Of a stretch of 64,000 nucleotides of DNA, positions 1-9,208 are shown piece after piece; the first letter of the stretch is position 1; every line of letters begins with the position of its first letter. Location of the stretch: contig NZ_UGTM01000001.1 of the NCBI RefSeq assembly GCF_900454835.1, positions 1,550,501-1,614,500 of the forward strand. The letters are read 5' to 3'. A program made the position numbers and the translations under genes. The stretch is from Prevotella denticola. Its GTDB lineage: Bacteria > Bacteroidota > Bacteroidia > Bacteroidales > Bacteroidaceae. The notes below the pieces were generated by a model. It was given only the letters and a program-made list of their open reading frames with translations, was not told the origin of the DNA and did no database searches.

Positions 1-330
1 ACAGCCAATTACATCATCGAGGCTCTTGTCGTTCTGCTTTTCATCTGTGGTATCACACTCGGCTATAGAAAACGGTTCTTCCAGATGCTGCTTGCATGGT
101 TTGCCTGCGACATGACACTGCACATCCTTCTGGGCTTCGCCATCAATGAGGTGTATATCATGATGGCAGGCTGGGCATTTATCATTCCGATAGCCTACAG
201 CTACCTTCTCAAGGAACTTCCCCCAAAGCTGCAGTGTACGTGCCGATCGCTGCTTGTTGTCCTCACCATCTACCTGTGGATTTACAACGCTGGCCAGACC
301 GCCCTTTATCTGACTTCTCAAATATGCTGA
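1..330 (+). CDS. DUF6080-like membrane protein, C-terminal part (cut by window start)
   Basis: The reading frame is open from base 1 to the TGA at 328-330, so only the last 109 residues are present. They contain hydrophobic segments and the motif INEVYIMMAGWAFIIPI. The next gene ends with a near match (INEVYIMTAHWAYVIPI), so the two are tandem paralogs. I associate this pattern with the Bacteroidota family DUF6080, multi-spanning inner-membrane proteins found in polysaccharide gene clusters; that assignment is from memory. The biochemical role is unknown. The stop codon overlaps the start region of the next gene, which suggests translational coupling. Confidence 0.7.
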   Translation, partial: TANYIIEALVVLLFICGITLGYRKRFFQMLLAWFACDMTLHILLGFAINEVYIMMAGWAFIIPIAYSYLLKELPPKLQCTCRSLLVVLTIYLWIYNAGQTALYLTSQIC

Positions 331-1748
331 TGCAGATTTTCAAGATAAAAAAGGAGGAACGTTCCGCTGCCGGACTGTTCTTTTACTGGCAACTGTTGAT
401 GCAGATTGCAGTCATCATCCGTTACTATCCCCGATTCTCTGTCATCACAAAGGATTACAGGAAGGTATTCCTCGACTGGTTCCACATTTCAGGCTTCGAC
501 CCGTTGACCTATTGCGTTGTGACGGACTGGTCTACTGCCTACAATGTGTACCGGCATCCACTTCTGGCATTCTACTTTTACCCGGTCTATCTGATCAACC
601 GGGCACTGATGGCACTGACAGGTGTCAACTGTACACAGTTTCTCGTAGCAGCCCTTCTGCTCTTCTGTTCGCTTTACGCCTTCCTCCTGATGATCAGAAT
701 AGGCAGAGAACTAATCTATCTTTCCCAGAAAGAGGCAACCTTATTGGGCTTCCTGCTCTTCTCTTTCGCATATGTCATGCTGTCCGCTATATCACCCGAC
801 CATTTCATATTCTCTCTCTTTCTGATCCTAATCGTTATCTATGTTACCGGAAAACAGATGCAGGAAGGCAGATGCCTGAAGAAAGGGCAAACCATCCTGC
901 TTTTCCTTCTTACAGCAGGCATATCGCTCAACAATGGGCTAAAAGTGATCTTAGCCAATTGCTTCAGCAGAGGCAAAAACTTCTTCCGTCCCTCTAATCT
1001 TCTTTTTGCAATACTCCTGCCCTCCGCTGCCCTCTGGGGATTCAGCGAATGGGAAAACAAGACCTTCGTAGCCGACGGCGTACATACAAGACAGGTGAAA
1101 CGTGCCAGAGCTATAAAAAATGAGAAAGCTCACATGCTGGCCGTTTTCCGCGATACGACACAGCTGAAAGACAGTGCTGGCCAGGTGGCAGCCTTTGACA
1201 GAATATGGAAAATCCATCGGCAGGGACAAATCAGAGAACGGGACAAAGAGCCACAGTATGCCCATGCCGGCACACCAGTCAGCAAGCGGCCGTTTCTGAA
1301 CTGGACGGATATAACCACATCACGTGCCACAACCCTCGTGGAGAATCTCTTCGGTGAGTCAATACAACTGCACAGCTGCAACACATTAGGCGATGTCATG
1401 CGCGACCGTCCGGTAATCGTACACTACAGCTGGCCAGGCAACTATATCATAGAGGCCGGCATCGTCCTGCTCTTTGCTGCAGGACTGTGGGCAGGCAGAC
1501 GAAGCCGGCTTCTGTGGCTCGCCTTTTCCTTTTTCTCCCTCGACATGATTCTCCACATCGGTCTGGGCTTCGGCATCAACGAAGTCTATATCATGACGGC
1601 ACACTGGGCGTATGTCATCCCTATCAGCATCGGCTTCCTGATCAAAGGCAGTACAGGCAAGAGGAGAAATGCCATAACAGCCCTGACCGCCGTCCTCACC
1701 CTGTATCTCATCACTTATAACAGTATCCTGACCCTTCTTTCACTTTGA
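324..1748 (+). CDS. DUF6080-like multi-spanning membrane protein
   Basis: A 474-residue protein with many hydrophobic segments (about residues 55-75, 100-150, 215-260 and 390-470 of the frame) and a polar loop rich in charged residues in between. Its last 100 residues repeat the end of the preceding gene, including NYIIEA near the start of that block and INEVYIM. The frame is open from base 234, but that longer start would overlap the upstream paralog by nearly 100 bases. ATG at 324, or ATG at 330 in a TGATG overlap with the upstream stop, is more likely. A glycosyltransferase follows after 6 bases, so the gene probably belongs to a surface-glycan operon. No catalytic motif is recognised. Confidence 0.75.
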   Translation: MLMQIFKIKKEERSAAGLFFYWQLLMQIAVIIRYYPRFSVITKDYRKVFLDWFHISGFDPLTYCVVTDWSTAYNVYRHPLLAFYFYPVYLINRALMALTGVNCTQFLVAALLLFCSLYAFLLMIRIGRELIYLSQKEATLLGFLLFSFAYVMLSAISPDHFIFSLFLILIVIYVTGKQMQEGRCLKKGQTILLFLLTAGISLNNGLKVILANCFSRGKNFFRPSNLLFAILLPSAALWGFSEWENKTFVADGVHTRQVKRARAIKNEKAHMLAVFRDTTQLKDSAGQVAAFDRIWKIHRQGQIRERDKEPQYAHAGTPVSKRPFLNWTDITTSRATTLVENLFGESIQLHSCNTLGDVMRDRPVIVHYSWPGNYIIEAGIVLLFAAGLWAGRRSRLLWLAFSFFSLDMILHIGLGFGINEVYIMTAHWAYVIPISIGFLIKGSTGKRRNAITALTAVLTLYLITYNSILTLLSL

Positions 1749-1754
1749 CACACT

Positions 1755-2717
1755 ATGCAGACAAAACCATCCGTTTCCATCGTCCTCTGCACTTATAATG
1801 GCGAGAAGTATCTGCGCGAACAGCTCGACTCCCTGCTGGCGCAGACATACCCACTGCATGAAATCATCGTCCAGGATGACGGCTCAACGGATGGAACATG
1901 GGAGATACTGGAGGAGTACAGGAACGAAAATGCAGTAATGCACATTTTCCACAACGAAAGCAAACAGGGTGTAAACCCCAACTTCCTCTCTGCCATCCAC
2001 AGAGCGACAGGCGATTTCATCGCCATATCCGACCAGGACGATATTTGGGAAGCAGACAAGATCGCCTGCCAGATAGACTGCATCGGCAACCAGTTGCTCT
2101 GCAGCGGACTGTCTCGTCCGTTCTCTTCCGACGGCTCTTTTGCACACTTCGACGGCAGGGAACGCAACGTAAACATCTTCCGCATGATGTTTCTTTGTCT
2201 GCCGGGGCACACCCTTCTTTTCAGACGCGAGCTTGCGAGCATGCTCCCTCCAGTACATCATCCTTTCTTCCAGGTGTCCTTCTATGATGCAGCACTCTGC
2301 ATCACTGCTTCAGCCTACAACAGTATTGCTTTCTGCAACAAGGTACTGGTAAACTTCAGAAGACACACCGGCGCCGCCACCTACAACAACTACAGCCACA
2401 GCCTCCCGTCCTGGGGAAATGCCCTGTACGAACTTACATGGGGGCTGCGCCATTACCATGAAATGCGTTCCAGAGCATTGCCGCTCTTTAAGGGGAAACT
2501 GGCACTGATGCAGACAATAGAGACCGAAAACACCGATTTCATCGAAGCAAGAAGGGCTATGGAACTGGAGACACAACGTGGCCTACGAGCCTTCCTCCAA
2601 TTGCAATACCTGTTCGGAAAGAACTATCGGAAACTATTCCAGACCCCCGGCGGCAGTCTTGCCAAGCTGCTCCGTGCCCTGCTCTATCCCATCATGCAAC
2701 TTTACATGTACCACTAA
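1755..2717 (+). CDS. Family 2 glycosyltransferase
   Basis: A 320-residue GT-A fold glycosyltransferase. The N-terminus has the GT2 nucleotide-sugar-binding start SIVLCTYNGEKYLREQLDSL, then QDDGSTDGT (about residues 41-49) and the metal-binding region SDQDDIW (about residues 92-98). No membrane anchor is obvious beyond a hydrophobic C-terminus. It should transfer one sugar to a lipid-linked glycan on the cytoplasmic side of the inner membrane; donor and acceptor cannot be read from sequence. It lies 6 bases after the DUF6080-like gene and overlaps the 3' end of the convergent flippase gene by 4 bases. A close paralog starts at 14472. Confidence 0.9.
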   Translation: MQTKPSVSIVLCTYNGEKYLREQLDSLLAQTYPLHEIIVQDDGSTDGTWEILEEYRNENAVMHIFHNESKQGVNPNFLSAIHRATGDFIAISDQDDIWEADKIACQIDCIGNQLLCSGLSRPFSSDGSFAHFDGRERNVNIFRMMFLCLPGHTLLFRRELASMLPPVHHPFFQVSFYDAALCITASAYNSIAFCNKVLVNFRRHTGAATYNNYSHSLPSWGNALYELTWGLRHYHEMRSRALPLFKGKLALMQTIETENTDFIEARRAMELETQRGLRAFLQLQYLFGKNYRKLFQTPGGSLAKLLRALLYPIMQLYMYH

Positions 2718-4156
2718 TTCTTCCGGCAGAGAAAATAGCCGATACAATCCTTCTGAATCCGCGAGCCAGACACTTTCATCACAGAAAGATAAAGCAAAGC
2801 CGCTACAACAAGTCTTGCCAGCAGCAGTAGGACAAGGGGCTTGATCCATAAGGTGACATAAAAAGTGACAGCCATGACAACCGCCGAAACCAGCAGATAA
2901 GGACTGACATCCTTCATAACGTCCCACAAACGAAGTCCAATCTCCCGGCCGGCAAAAAACTGCCATACAGACAACCAGAGAATCGTCACCGCTGTATAGA
3001 TGCTCACCATGAATACGACACCTTCCTGACGGCACACGATGACGAAGACGGCCTGCGCCACAATCAGCAGAATGGTACACCACATATATATGGCCGACTT
3101 TCCACGACTGATAATCAGATTCTGATACATCGTATAAAAAGGCAGGAAAGCACCGCTGACACAAAGGATGCGGAGCAGGGGAATGCTGTCCTCCCACTTG
3201 TCGGATATCAGCAGAAGGATAAATTCCCGTGCAACCATCGACAGTCCGAACATGGCCGGAAACGCAAAATAGGCCGTGAAACGGAGCATCTTGCGGAACA
3301 CATGAACCTGTCGGACAAGGTCGGTGTTCACCTCCACAAGCACCGGCTGTGCCACCTGTGAGACTGTTCCTGAGACGAAAGTGCTCGCCATCGTGTCCCA
3401 CTTGAAAGCCTGCGAGAAGTTGCCCACCGCCTTTGCGGGATAGAGCCGCCCGAAGACAAACGTCAACAGATTTTGGCTCAGTGTGTTCACAATAGTTGTT
3501 ATCAGTATCTTGTACGAGAAAGAAAACATGGAACGTATGGGAGTGAAGTCTATCTTCAGTGACGGACGCCAGGGAATAATAAAAAATCTCCACAGACTGG
3601 TCATGGCAATATACAGTACCTGCTGCCAGGCCAGACTCCAGTAGGCATATCCCCTGAAAGCAAGAATGACACCCACGACACCGGACACCAACAGCGATGT
3701 AACTCGGAGCAGCGTGGTCTCCTTCACCATAATATTTTTGAACAGATAGGCCGCCGGTGCCGTCCCGACCGAAGAAAAAAGCAGAGAGGCAAAGACGAGA
3801 CGTGACAGACTGATAAGTTCAGAATGGCGGAAGAAGGCAGCAATCAACGGGGCAGAAAGGAACAGAACTGCATAAGAAGCCCAGCCGACAAGCGTACTGA
3901 ACCAGAACACCGCATTATAGTCGTTGTTCCCTGGACGTTCGATATTGGCCAATGCTGATGTGAAACCACTCTCCTGCAAAGCACCTGCCACAGCCGTGAA
4001 TACAGCCAGCATACCCACCAGCCCATAGTCAGCCGGTGAGAGCAGACGTGCCAGGAAAATTCCAATCACGATATTCAGCAGCTGCATCGTTCCGTTGTTC
4101 AATGCCCCCCAGAAGAGTCCTCTGGCTGTCTTCTCCTTGAGTGTCTCGTTGCCCAT
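2714..4156 (-). CDS. Lipopolysaccharide/O-antigen flippase (Wzx-like)
   Basis: A 480-residue polytopic protein of the polysaccharide transporter branch of the MOP superfamily. The N-terminus ETLKEKTARGLFWGALNN leads into the first membrane helix, and ARLLSPADYGLVGML is the usual family sequence around helix 2. About 12-14 hydrophobic segments follow. Such proteins flip undecaprenyl-linked glycan units across the inner membrane. The gene is convergent with the glycosyltransferase and overlaps it by 4 bases, so it is transcribed from its own promoter in the AT-rich region above 4157. Substrate unknown. Confidence 0.88.
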   Translation of the reverse strand: MGNETLKEKTARGLFWGALNNGTMQLLNIVIGIFLARLLSPADYGLVGMLAVFTAVAGALQESGFTSALANIERPGNNDYNAVFWFSTLVGWASYAVLFLSAPLIAAFFRHSELISLSRLVFASLLFSSVGTAPAAYLFKNIMVKETTLLRVTSLLVSGVVGVILAFRGYAYWSLAWQQVLYIAMTSLWRFFIIPWRPSLKIDFTPIRSMFSFSYKILITTIVNTLSQNLLTFVFGRLYPAKAVGNFSQAFKWDTMASTFVSGTVSQVAQPVLVEVNTDLVRQVHVFRKMLRFTAYFAFPAMFGLSMVAREFILLLISDKWEDSIPLLRILCVSGAFLPFYTMYQNLIISRGKSAIYMWCTILLIVAQAVFVIVCRQEGVVFMVSIYTAVTILWLSVWQFFAGREIGLRLWDVMKDVSPYLLVSAVVMAVTFYVTLWIKPLVLLLLARLVVAALLYLSVMKVSGSRIQKDCIGYFLCRKN

Positions 4157-5085
4157 TAGTTAAATCATCATTGTAAAACACATAAGCCGCAGCAGAATAG
4201 CCGCAACGGTATTCCATGCCCTCCACAGCAGTGCCGATTTACAGAATCACATCCCCGGCTATGGTCACAATCCTTTGAGGAGTCCGACAGGTTCTTGACC
4301 ATCCAAAGGACATACAGAAGATTCTTCTGTGTGCAAAAGTACGGCTTTTCCATTGAAAAAACAAATCTGAGGAACAAAGTAATCCATGGATAAAAACATG
4401 TAGCCGGTTCCAGACAAAAGTAGCGGCAGCCGTTCCACCGCCACCTCTCCATCCGCCATGCCGGCTTCCTTGCAGCTCACCCTTGTTGTTCACACGTTGT
4501 TTCCTCCTGCAATCTGATGTGAGAAATGGATAAGGAACACTCCGAGAAACTCCTTGAACCCACCTCATAAAAGTCCATCCCATACTCCTACCTTTCTGGC
4601 AATCCTACAATCAGCCAGAAATAGGACCTTTACCTATATCCCTAGAGCGGACACTGCATCTAAACTTCAGATTTGTATTGTTAAGCTATATTGTTAATCA
4701 ATGCTAAATACCCAAGAAAGAAATAAGAAGACAATGCTTAATAAGAAAACTTTTAGCTATTTTTGCAATCGAAATAATTTATATGGTAAACATAGAGTAG
4801 AAAAAAGAATCGTTCATTCAGACAAAGAAAATTATTTAGGCAACGAAATTAGATTGACCACAGCTGTCTTGGATAGCGAAAAAACGGTTTAATCAAGCTG
4901 CTTGCCAACACCTCCTCTGCTGAGGGGGAGACTGTGGAGACCTGTCATCACCCATCGTTTCCTGCCTGCAGGTACTGATGTGGCGGAGATTTCCTGTGTA
5001 CCTGTTCGTTTAGTGATAGACAGGCAGTTTGACAAATAACCCGACAGATAATTAGATCAAGGAATATTACACACATTTTTAACAC
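4157..5085. other. Intergenic region without a supported gene
   Basis: About 930 bases between two divergent genes. The first 450 bases have gene-like base composition but only overlapping short frames with no recognisable product, so a decayed gene is possible. From about 4660 it becomes AT-rich. A 63-codon frame at 4701-4892 has biased low-complexity composition and I do not call it. A possible -33 element TTTGAC lies near 5027 upstream of the leucine-rich repeat gene, without a clear TAnnTTTG partner. Confidence 0.4.
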
Positions 5086-7074
5086 ATGAAGAGAGTTTTA
5101 CTATCATTCGCTGCCATCTTATGGATGGTGGCGACGTATGCAAAGGTGACCGTGACACAAGAGCCGGACGGGACAGTGACGATTGCCGTGAAAGGAGAAG
5201 CCGGGCAGATTGGAACAGAAAAAGAGAATTACGGCAACAAGACGTATGAATACACCAATGCTGTTTCATCTTATGCAAGTCAAATCAAAGCTGTCCAAAA
5301 TGTAATCGTGAAAGGTAATATCAATGCTACTGATGTAAAGACGCTGGTAGCAAAGAATGCTGTCGCAAACAAGTGGACGCTGAATACACTTGACATGGGT
5401 GGAGCTACAATTGAGAAGATAAAAGTAGAGGGTAGTGAGTGGTATGCCAGTGCACATACTTTCATGCCAAATGATCAGACATTTATTCAGAGCAAGACTT
5501 TTGTGTTGCCTTTGGCAAAGGATGGTATTCTTCCTGATTACTTCAGGGCTTGTCTTGGGAATGCTAGTACGGTTCCAGTAACAGAAAGGATAATCCTTCC
5601 TGAAGGGTATACGAAGATTGGGAAAAGTGCTTTTAAGAATGTTGCAAGTCTCTCTTCTATCGTATTACCCAATACGCTCGTCTCTGTAGAAGATGAAGCA
5701 TTTGTGGAGTGTCATAGTCTCAAAGTAATAGTTTTCCCTGCCAGTTTGAAGTCGTTGGGTGACAAGGTCTTCTCAAACACAAAGCTCATGGATGTCTACT
5801 TCCTCGGTAAAGAAGCACCGATTGTACATGCAGAAACCTTTGACGATGGTACATATAGGGGCTTTGATAGTTTCAATCCGAATGCTAAAGATGAAAGCGG
5901 AAACCCAATTGGAGATATAAAGAATGGCTATGCGGAGCGCAGAAACTACGTGAATGGTGCGAATACGTTTGGCCTGTTACACCTCCGTGCCGACCTCACC
6001 GATGATGAACGTGCAAAATATACAGATATTACTCGTCAGTATAAGGTTGAAAAAGATGCAAATGGAAGTGGCTTCTATCACGCCTTCTACGACCTTTATT
6101 ATGGTAAGATGAAGATCTGGCCGGGCAGCTATTCTTATCAACATACCCGCGAAGATGCGGATGATGGTAAACTTTGGGACGGTGTAACTACTTACGACAA
6201 GGACAAGTATCAAGGTCTGCACCGCTTCTCTCTGACGGTTTCCAACATCTATAATGACGATACAAAGAAATGGCCTTTCGACCGCATCAAAAGTGCCGAC
6301 CAATGGTGGACCATCTGTATACCGTTCAGTATGACCAAGGCACAGGTGCGTGCGGTGTTCGGCGATGATACGGAGGTCTGCAAGATGAATGCCATTGTCC
6401 GCGACGCAAACCACAAACGCATTACCCTGAAGTTCCAAGACGAGCAGATGGCAAAGGCCATCAGCGATGATGCCGTAGTACTTCAGGCAAACATCGCCTA
6501 CATGATTTTCCCGACCAAGCCACTCGCTTCCGGTGAAAAATACATAATGGAGAACTATCAGATGGAAACCGGTTCGCCGGAGCCTACCTTCGTAAAGCCT
6601 ACCCTTCTTCCGGCAGGTTCTGGTGACAACGGATATACCTACCGTTTTATCGGTACTTACCTCTCACAGTGGCAGCAGGGCGTAGACAACGGAAAGGGAT
6701 TCCCTATCTATATGCCAAAGCACAGCTACTTCCTCGGACAGAGCGGCGACAAGCACGTCTTCTTTTATCAGACAGGCGAAACAGGCAGATGGAATCCGTT
6801 TACGGCTACCGTGCAGGTGTTCAAAGGGCAGTCACACGACAATATCGACGACTCCTTCAACGAGGCGTCCGGTGCGAAGACCGTCTCCCTCTTCGGACTG
6901 GCAGATGATTCCACCGGCATCGATGAACTGGCTGTGGAGTTCGGCAAGGGGAAGAATTCTGTCAAGGCGGTCTATAATCTGAACGGACAGGCAGTACGTC
7001 AGGGTACAGACAGTCTTCAGGGACTGGGACACGGCATCTATATCGTGAATGGAAAGAAGTATGTTGTACGTTAA
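5086..7074 (+). CDS. Secreted BspA-type leucine-rich repeat protein
   Basis: A 662-residue protein with a signal peptide (MKRVLLSFAAILWMVATYA). Residues about 165-250 hold a short set of BspA/TpLRR-type repeats: ILPEGYTKIGKSAFKNV, IVLPNTLVSVEDEAF, VFPASLKSLGDKVF. A large unassigned central region follows, and the protein ends with VYNLNGQAVRQG...GIYIVNGKKYVVR. This looks like the C-terminal sorting domain of Bacteroidota secreted proteins, so export through the type IX system to the cell surface is inferred. BspA-type proteins are typically adhesins. A small protein gene follows 13 bases downstream. Confidence 0.85.
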   Translation: MKRVLLSFAAILWMVATYAKVTVTQEPDGTVTIAVKGEAGQIGTEKENYGNKTYEYTNAVSSYASQIKAVQNVIVKGNINATDVKTLVAKNAVANKWTLNTLDMGGATIEKIKVEGSEWYASAHTFMPNDQTFIQSKTFVLPLAKDGILPDYFRACLGNASTVPVTERIILPEGYTKIGKSAFKNVASLSSIVLPNTLVSVEDEAFVECHSLKVIVFPASLKSLGDKVFSNTKLMDVYFLGKEAPIVHAETFDDGTYRGFDSFNPNAKDESGNPIGDIKNGYAERRNYVNGANTFGLLHLRADLTDDERAKYTDITRQYKVEKDANGSGFYHAFYDLYYGKMKIWPGSYSYQHTREDADDGKLWDGVTTYDKDKYQGLHRFSLTVSNIYNDDTKKWPFDRIKSADQWWTICIPFSMTKAQVRAVFGDDTEVCKMNAIVRDANHKRITLKFQDEQMAKAISDDAVVLQANIAYMIFPTKPLASGEKYIMENYQMETGSPEPTFVKPTLLPAGSGDNGYTYRFIGTYLSQWQQGVDNGKGFPIYMPKHSYFLGQSGDKHVFFYQTGETGRWNPFTATVQVFKGQSHDNIDDSFNEASGAKTVSLFGLADDSTGIDELAVEFGKGKNSVKAVYNLNGQAVRQGTDSLQGLGHGIYIVNGKKYVVR

Positions 7075-7087
7075 TTCAGGAAACAAA

Positions 7088-7312
7088 ATGAGCAAGCACA
7101 TTTATACAACACCGGCGTGCATCGTTGCCGGTATAGACATGGAACAGCATCTGCTGCAGACAAGCCGTAACAGTGAGACGGGAAACAAAGAAACATCCAC
7201 CAACAAGGACAAACCGCATTACAATGATCCTACGGGCAGCATCACAGGCAGGGATGGCGGCGAGTCGCTGGCAAAGGACAACAGCTGGTCGCTGCCGGAG
7301 TGGGATGATTAG
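7088..7312 (+). CDS. Small Prevotella-type protein of unknown function
   Basis: Seventy-four residues starting at ATG 7088 (MSKHIYTTPACIVAGIDMEQHLLQ). The frame is open further upstream but would overlap the preceding gene. The start pattern (Y-T-x-P, then V-x-x-I-D-x-E-x-x-LL) recurs in many short, uncharacterised Prevotella proteins. The rest is polar and low in complexity, ending in an acidic SLPEWDD. It lacks a signal peptide and membrane helix. It lies 13 bases after the leucine-rich repeat gene, is probably co-transcribed with it, and a terminator follows about 100 bases downstream. Confidence 0.6.
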   Translation: MSKHIYTTPACIVAGIDMEQHLLQTSRNSETGNKETSTNKDKPHYNDPTGSITGRDGGESLAKDNSWSLPEWDD

Positions 7313-7410
7313 TCCCTCCTGTCCCCTGCCTCTCTTTTACAGCTTAGGTGGAAACAGCGGGCAGATGGTTTGCAGGGCAATAACGTGAACAATGCCTGAA
7401 TACAATGAGG

Positions 7411-7469
7411 GGTGTACCGGATATGCCGATGGCAGCATATCCGATACACCCTTTCTGTTTTTGTTCTTT
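7411..7469 (+). terminator. Rho-independent terminator
   Basis: GGTGTACCGGATATGC (7411-7426) pairs with GCATATCCGATACACC (7435-7450) with one mismatch around an 8-base loop, followed by a T-rich tract. It ends the leucine-rich repeat/small protein transcript. Confidence 0.85.
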
Positions 7470-7726
7470 ATTTTTGTATCTTCCCTTTCGCTTTGTCTCC
7501 CCCCTTCACTGTATCCCTGCACACAAGGAGAATCGATCATGACAGTCGGGGGGCCTAATAACAGTTCTTCCGAAATAGGGAGTGATAAAGTAATCCTACT
7601 ACATAACAAGGCACACGGAGAAGCGGAGAAAACAGAGGGGAAAAATATCACGGAGGTGCCGACGGCACAAGAGAGTGACAGAGAGGTAACGTACGGGGCT
7701 TTTATTTTCGAGATAAACACTATTCA

Positions 7727-8754
7727 ACCCGTTGGCGGAATTAATTTAGTGCGTATTTAATTCTTCCGATGGGTTTGTTATTAATAAAGTTGACATATTG
7801 TAATATGGTCAGCGCACTAATTTTCCCGATTATTCGGGCAAACAGACCATTTGTTATTTTCGCATAATTCCTGATAACCAAAAATTGATCTGTGAGTTGT
7901 GAGAAGAGAGTTTCAATCCTTTTTCTGGCTTTGGCAAAAGGGATTAATTTTGGTTTCCAATTCTTTTGGTTCAGCCTATATGGACATTCCAATCTAATGT
8001 GAGCCGTTTGGAAAAGATCGAGTTGAACATCAGCCCCTATATATCCCTTGTCGCCATAGATGTTACAGTCATGATAGACCAGCTTGACATCTTTCATATA
8101 ATTGAGGTCATGCACGCTGGCCTTTGACAAGTCATAGGAGTGTATCACCCCACTTAACCCACAGAGTGCATTGAGTTTATAGCCAAAGTAATACATATTT
8201 TGAGATGCACAGAAGCCGAAATCCGGTGCTTGTGAGAAATCTCCCATTCGCCCCATCTTGCAACGCTTCCCTCTGGCAACCCTGCATACGGCTATCGGCT
8301 TGGAATCTACGAAGAATTGAGTTTCCCCACCGTCCATTTGGGCAGCGATTCTCTTTCGTATGTCTTCGCATAATCCTGCGGTATTCTTTCTACGGTCGTT
8401 GAATTGCCTGCGAGATATGAGGTTAGGTATTTTGTCTTTGTACTCCTGAAGCTTATAATCAAAAAGCCATTTTTCACTATCAATGCTCTCTGATTCCGCT
8501 GTCAAGGACAAGGCAACGACCTCCAAATCTGAAAATTTTGGCATGGGACCACGACGGGGTATATTTCCCTGCTCATTGACAAGGTTGTGAGAGAATTGCT
8601 TGCATATCTCAAGGATTTTGACGAATTTTGTGTATAAGTTGCACATACGAGGATTTGTACTTAATGGTTTTGACTTCACTAAGTTACTAAAAATCAACGA
8701 CATGTGCAACTTTTTGTATATCATTATAGCTACATTTTAATTCCGCCAACGGGT
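7727..8754 (-). mobile_element. Intact IS982-family insertion sequence (1028 bp)
   Basis: The element is bounded by perfect inverted repeats ACCCGTTGGCGGAATTAA (7727-7744) and its complement (8737-8754), with a 6-bp target duplication outside. It holds one transposase gene on the minus strand whose stop codon lies inside the left repeat. Length, ends and single DDE transposase fit the IS982 family. It inserted into non-coding DNA downstream of the leucine-rich repeat operon and I see no interrupted gene. Intact ends, an open transposase and an exact duplication suggest a recent, potentially active copy. Confidence 0.92.
7741..8646 (-). CDS. IS982-family transposase
   Basis: A DDE transposase of 301 residues from ATG 8646; the frame extends to 8724, but the shorter start MCNLYTKFVKIL fits the usual family length. 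Catalytic landmarks are the first D in FFVDSKPIAVCR, the second in YGDKGYIG and the E in KRIETLFSQL. The family signature VARGKRCKMGR is present. The frame is intact. The gene fills the element and terminates in its left inverted repeat. Confidence 0.93.
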   Translation of the reverse strand: MCNLYTKFVKILEICKQFSHNLVNEQGNIPRRGPMPKFSDLEVVALSLTAESESIDSEKWLFDYKLQEYKDKIPNLISRRQFNDRRKNTAGLCEDIRKRIAAQMDGGETQFFVDSKPIAVCRVARGKRCKMGRMGDFSQAPDFGFCASQNMYYFGYKLNALCGLSGVIHSYDLSKASVHDLNYMKDVKLVYHDCNIYGDKGYIGADVQLDLFQTAHIRLECPYRLNQKNWKPKLIPFAKARKRIETLFSQLTDQFLVIRNYAKITNGLFARIIGKISALTILQYVNFINNKPIGRIKYALN

Positions 8755-8760
8755 TATTCA

Positions 8761-9056
8761 TAATTCTCACAGACAAATGCCCTAATAAAACTCTCTGATA
8801 ACCTCCGTTGCTCCACGCACCGGCGGTGCCTCCGTTATAGGGTTTTTACCTCCGTTCACTCCCTGCCTCTGTGTGATATTTCATCAAAGTCATCAACTCA
8901 CGAGACAAACCTCATCACTCCAAATTCCTGAAAACCCTTAATAACCTTTGTTTTTGTAGATTTCTTACGATATTCGAAAAAATATTTGCTATATTGGCCT
9001 TGAAGAAAGGGAAATGCTTTTCTTGAAAGTCTTACAGTTTAAAACGATACAATAAG
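8761..9056. other. Intergenic region right of the insertion sequence
   Basis: No open frame of interest. The first half contains the octamer CCTCCGTT three times at irregular distances (around 8800-8855); the second half is AT-rich. I see no promoter facing the neighbouring genes. Confidence 0.4.
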
Positions 9057-9102
9057 AAAAGCCCATTTCAAAACTCCTTTGTGAGTAGAGAAATGGGCTT
9101 TT
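9057..9102 (-). terminator. Terminator after the M13 peptidase gene
   Basis: AAAAGCCCATTTC (9057-9069) is perfectly complementary to GAAATGGGCTTTT (9090-9102), giving a 13-bp stem with a 20-base loop. The A and T flanks would let it work on both strands; on the minus strand it follows the peptidase gene by about 110 bases. Confidence 0.8.
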
Positions 9103-9208
9103 CCTTGTTTTTAGAAGATTTCAGCTTACCGATTGAATTTGTCAGACCACCGGTTTCTATTTTGACACATCCTCTTTCTTATTGCTATGGATGTGCCGTC
9201 AGTCTCAA

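Larger units (their letters stand above)
7721..8760. repeat. Target-site duplication TATTCA flanking the insertion sequence
   Basis: The six bases TATTCA occur at 7721-7726 and again at 8755-8760, immediately outside the 18-bp perfect inverted repeats. This is the duplication expected from one IS982-family insertion, and both copies are unmutated. Confidence 0.85.

Noticed and set aside
4701..4892. 63-codon frame
   Set aside because: AT-rich low-complexity composition, no ribosome site and no family resemblance.
7392..7760. 122-codon frame running into the insertion sequence
   Set aside because: It starts within a terminator hairpin and has biased, non-protein-like sequence.
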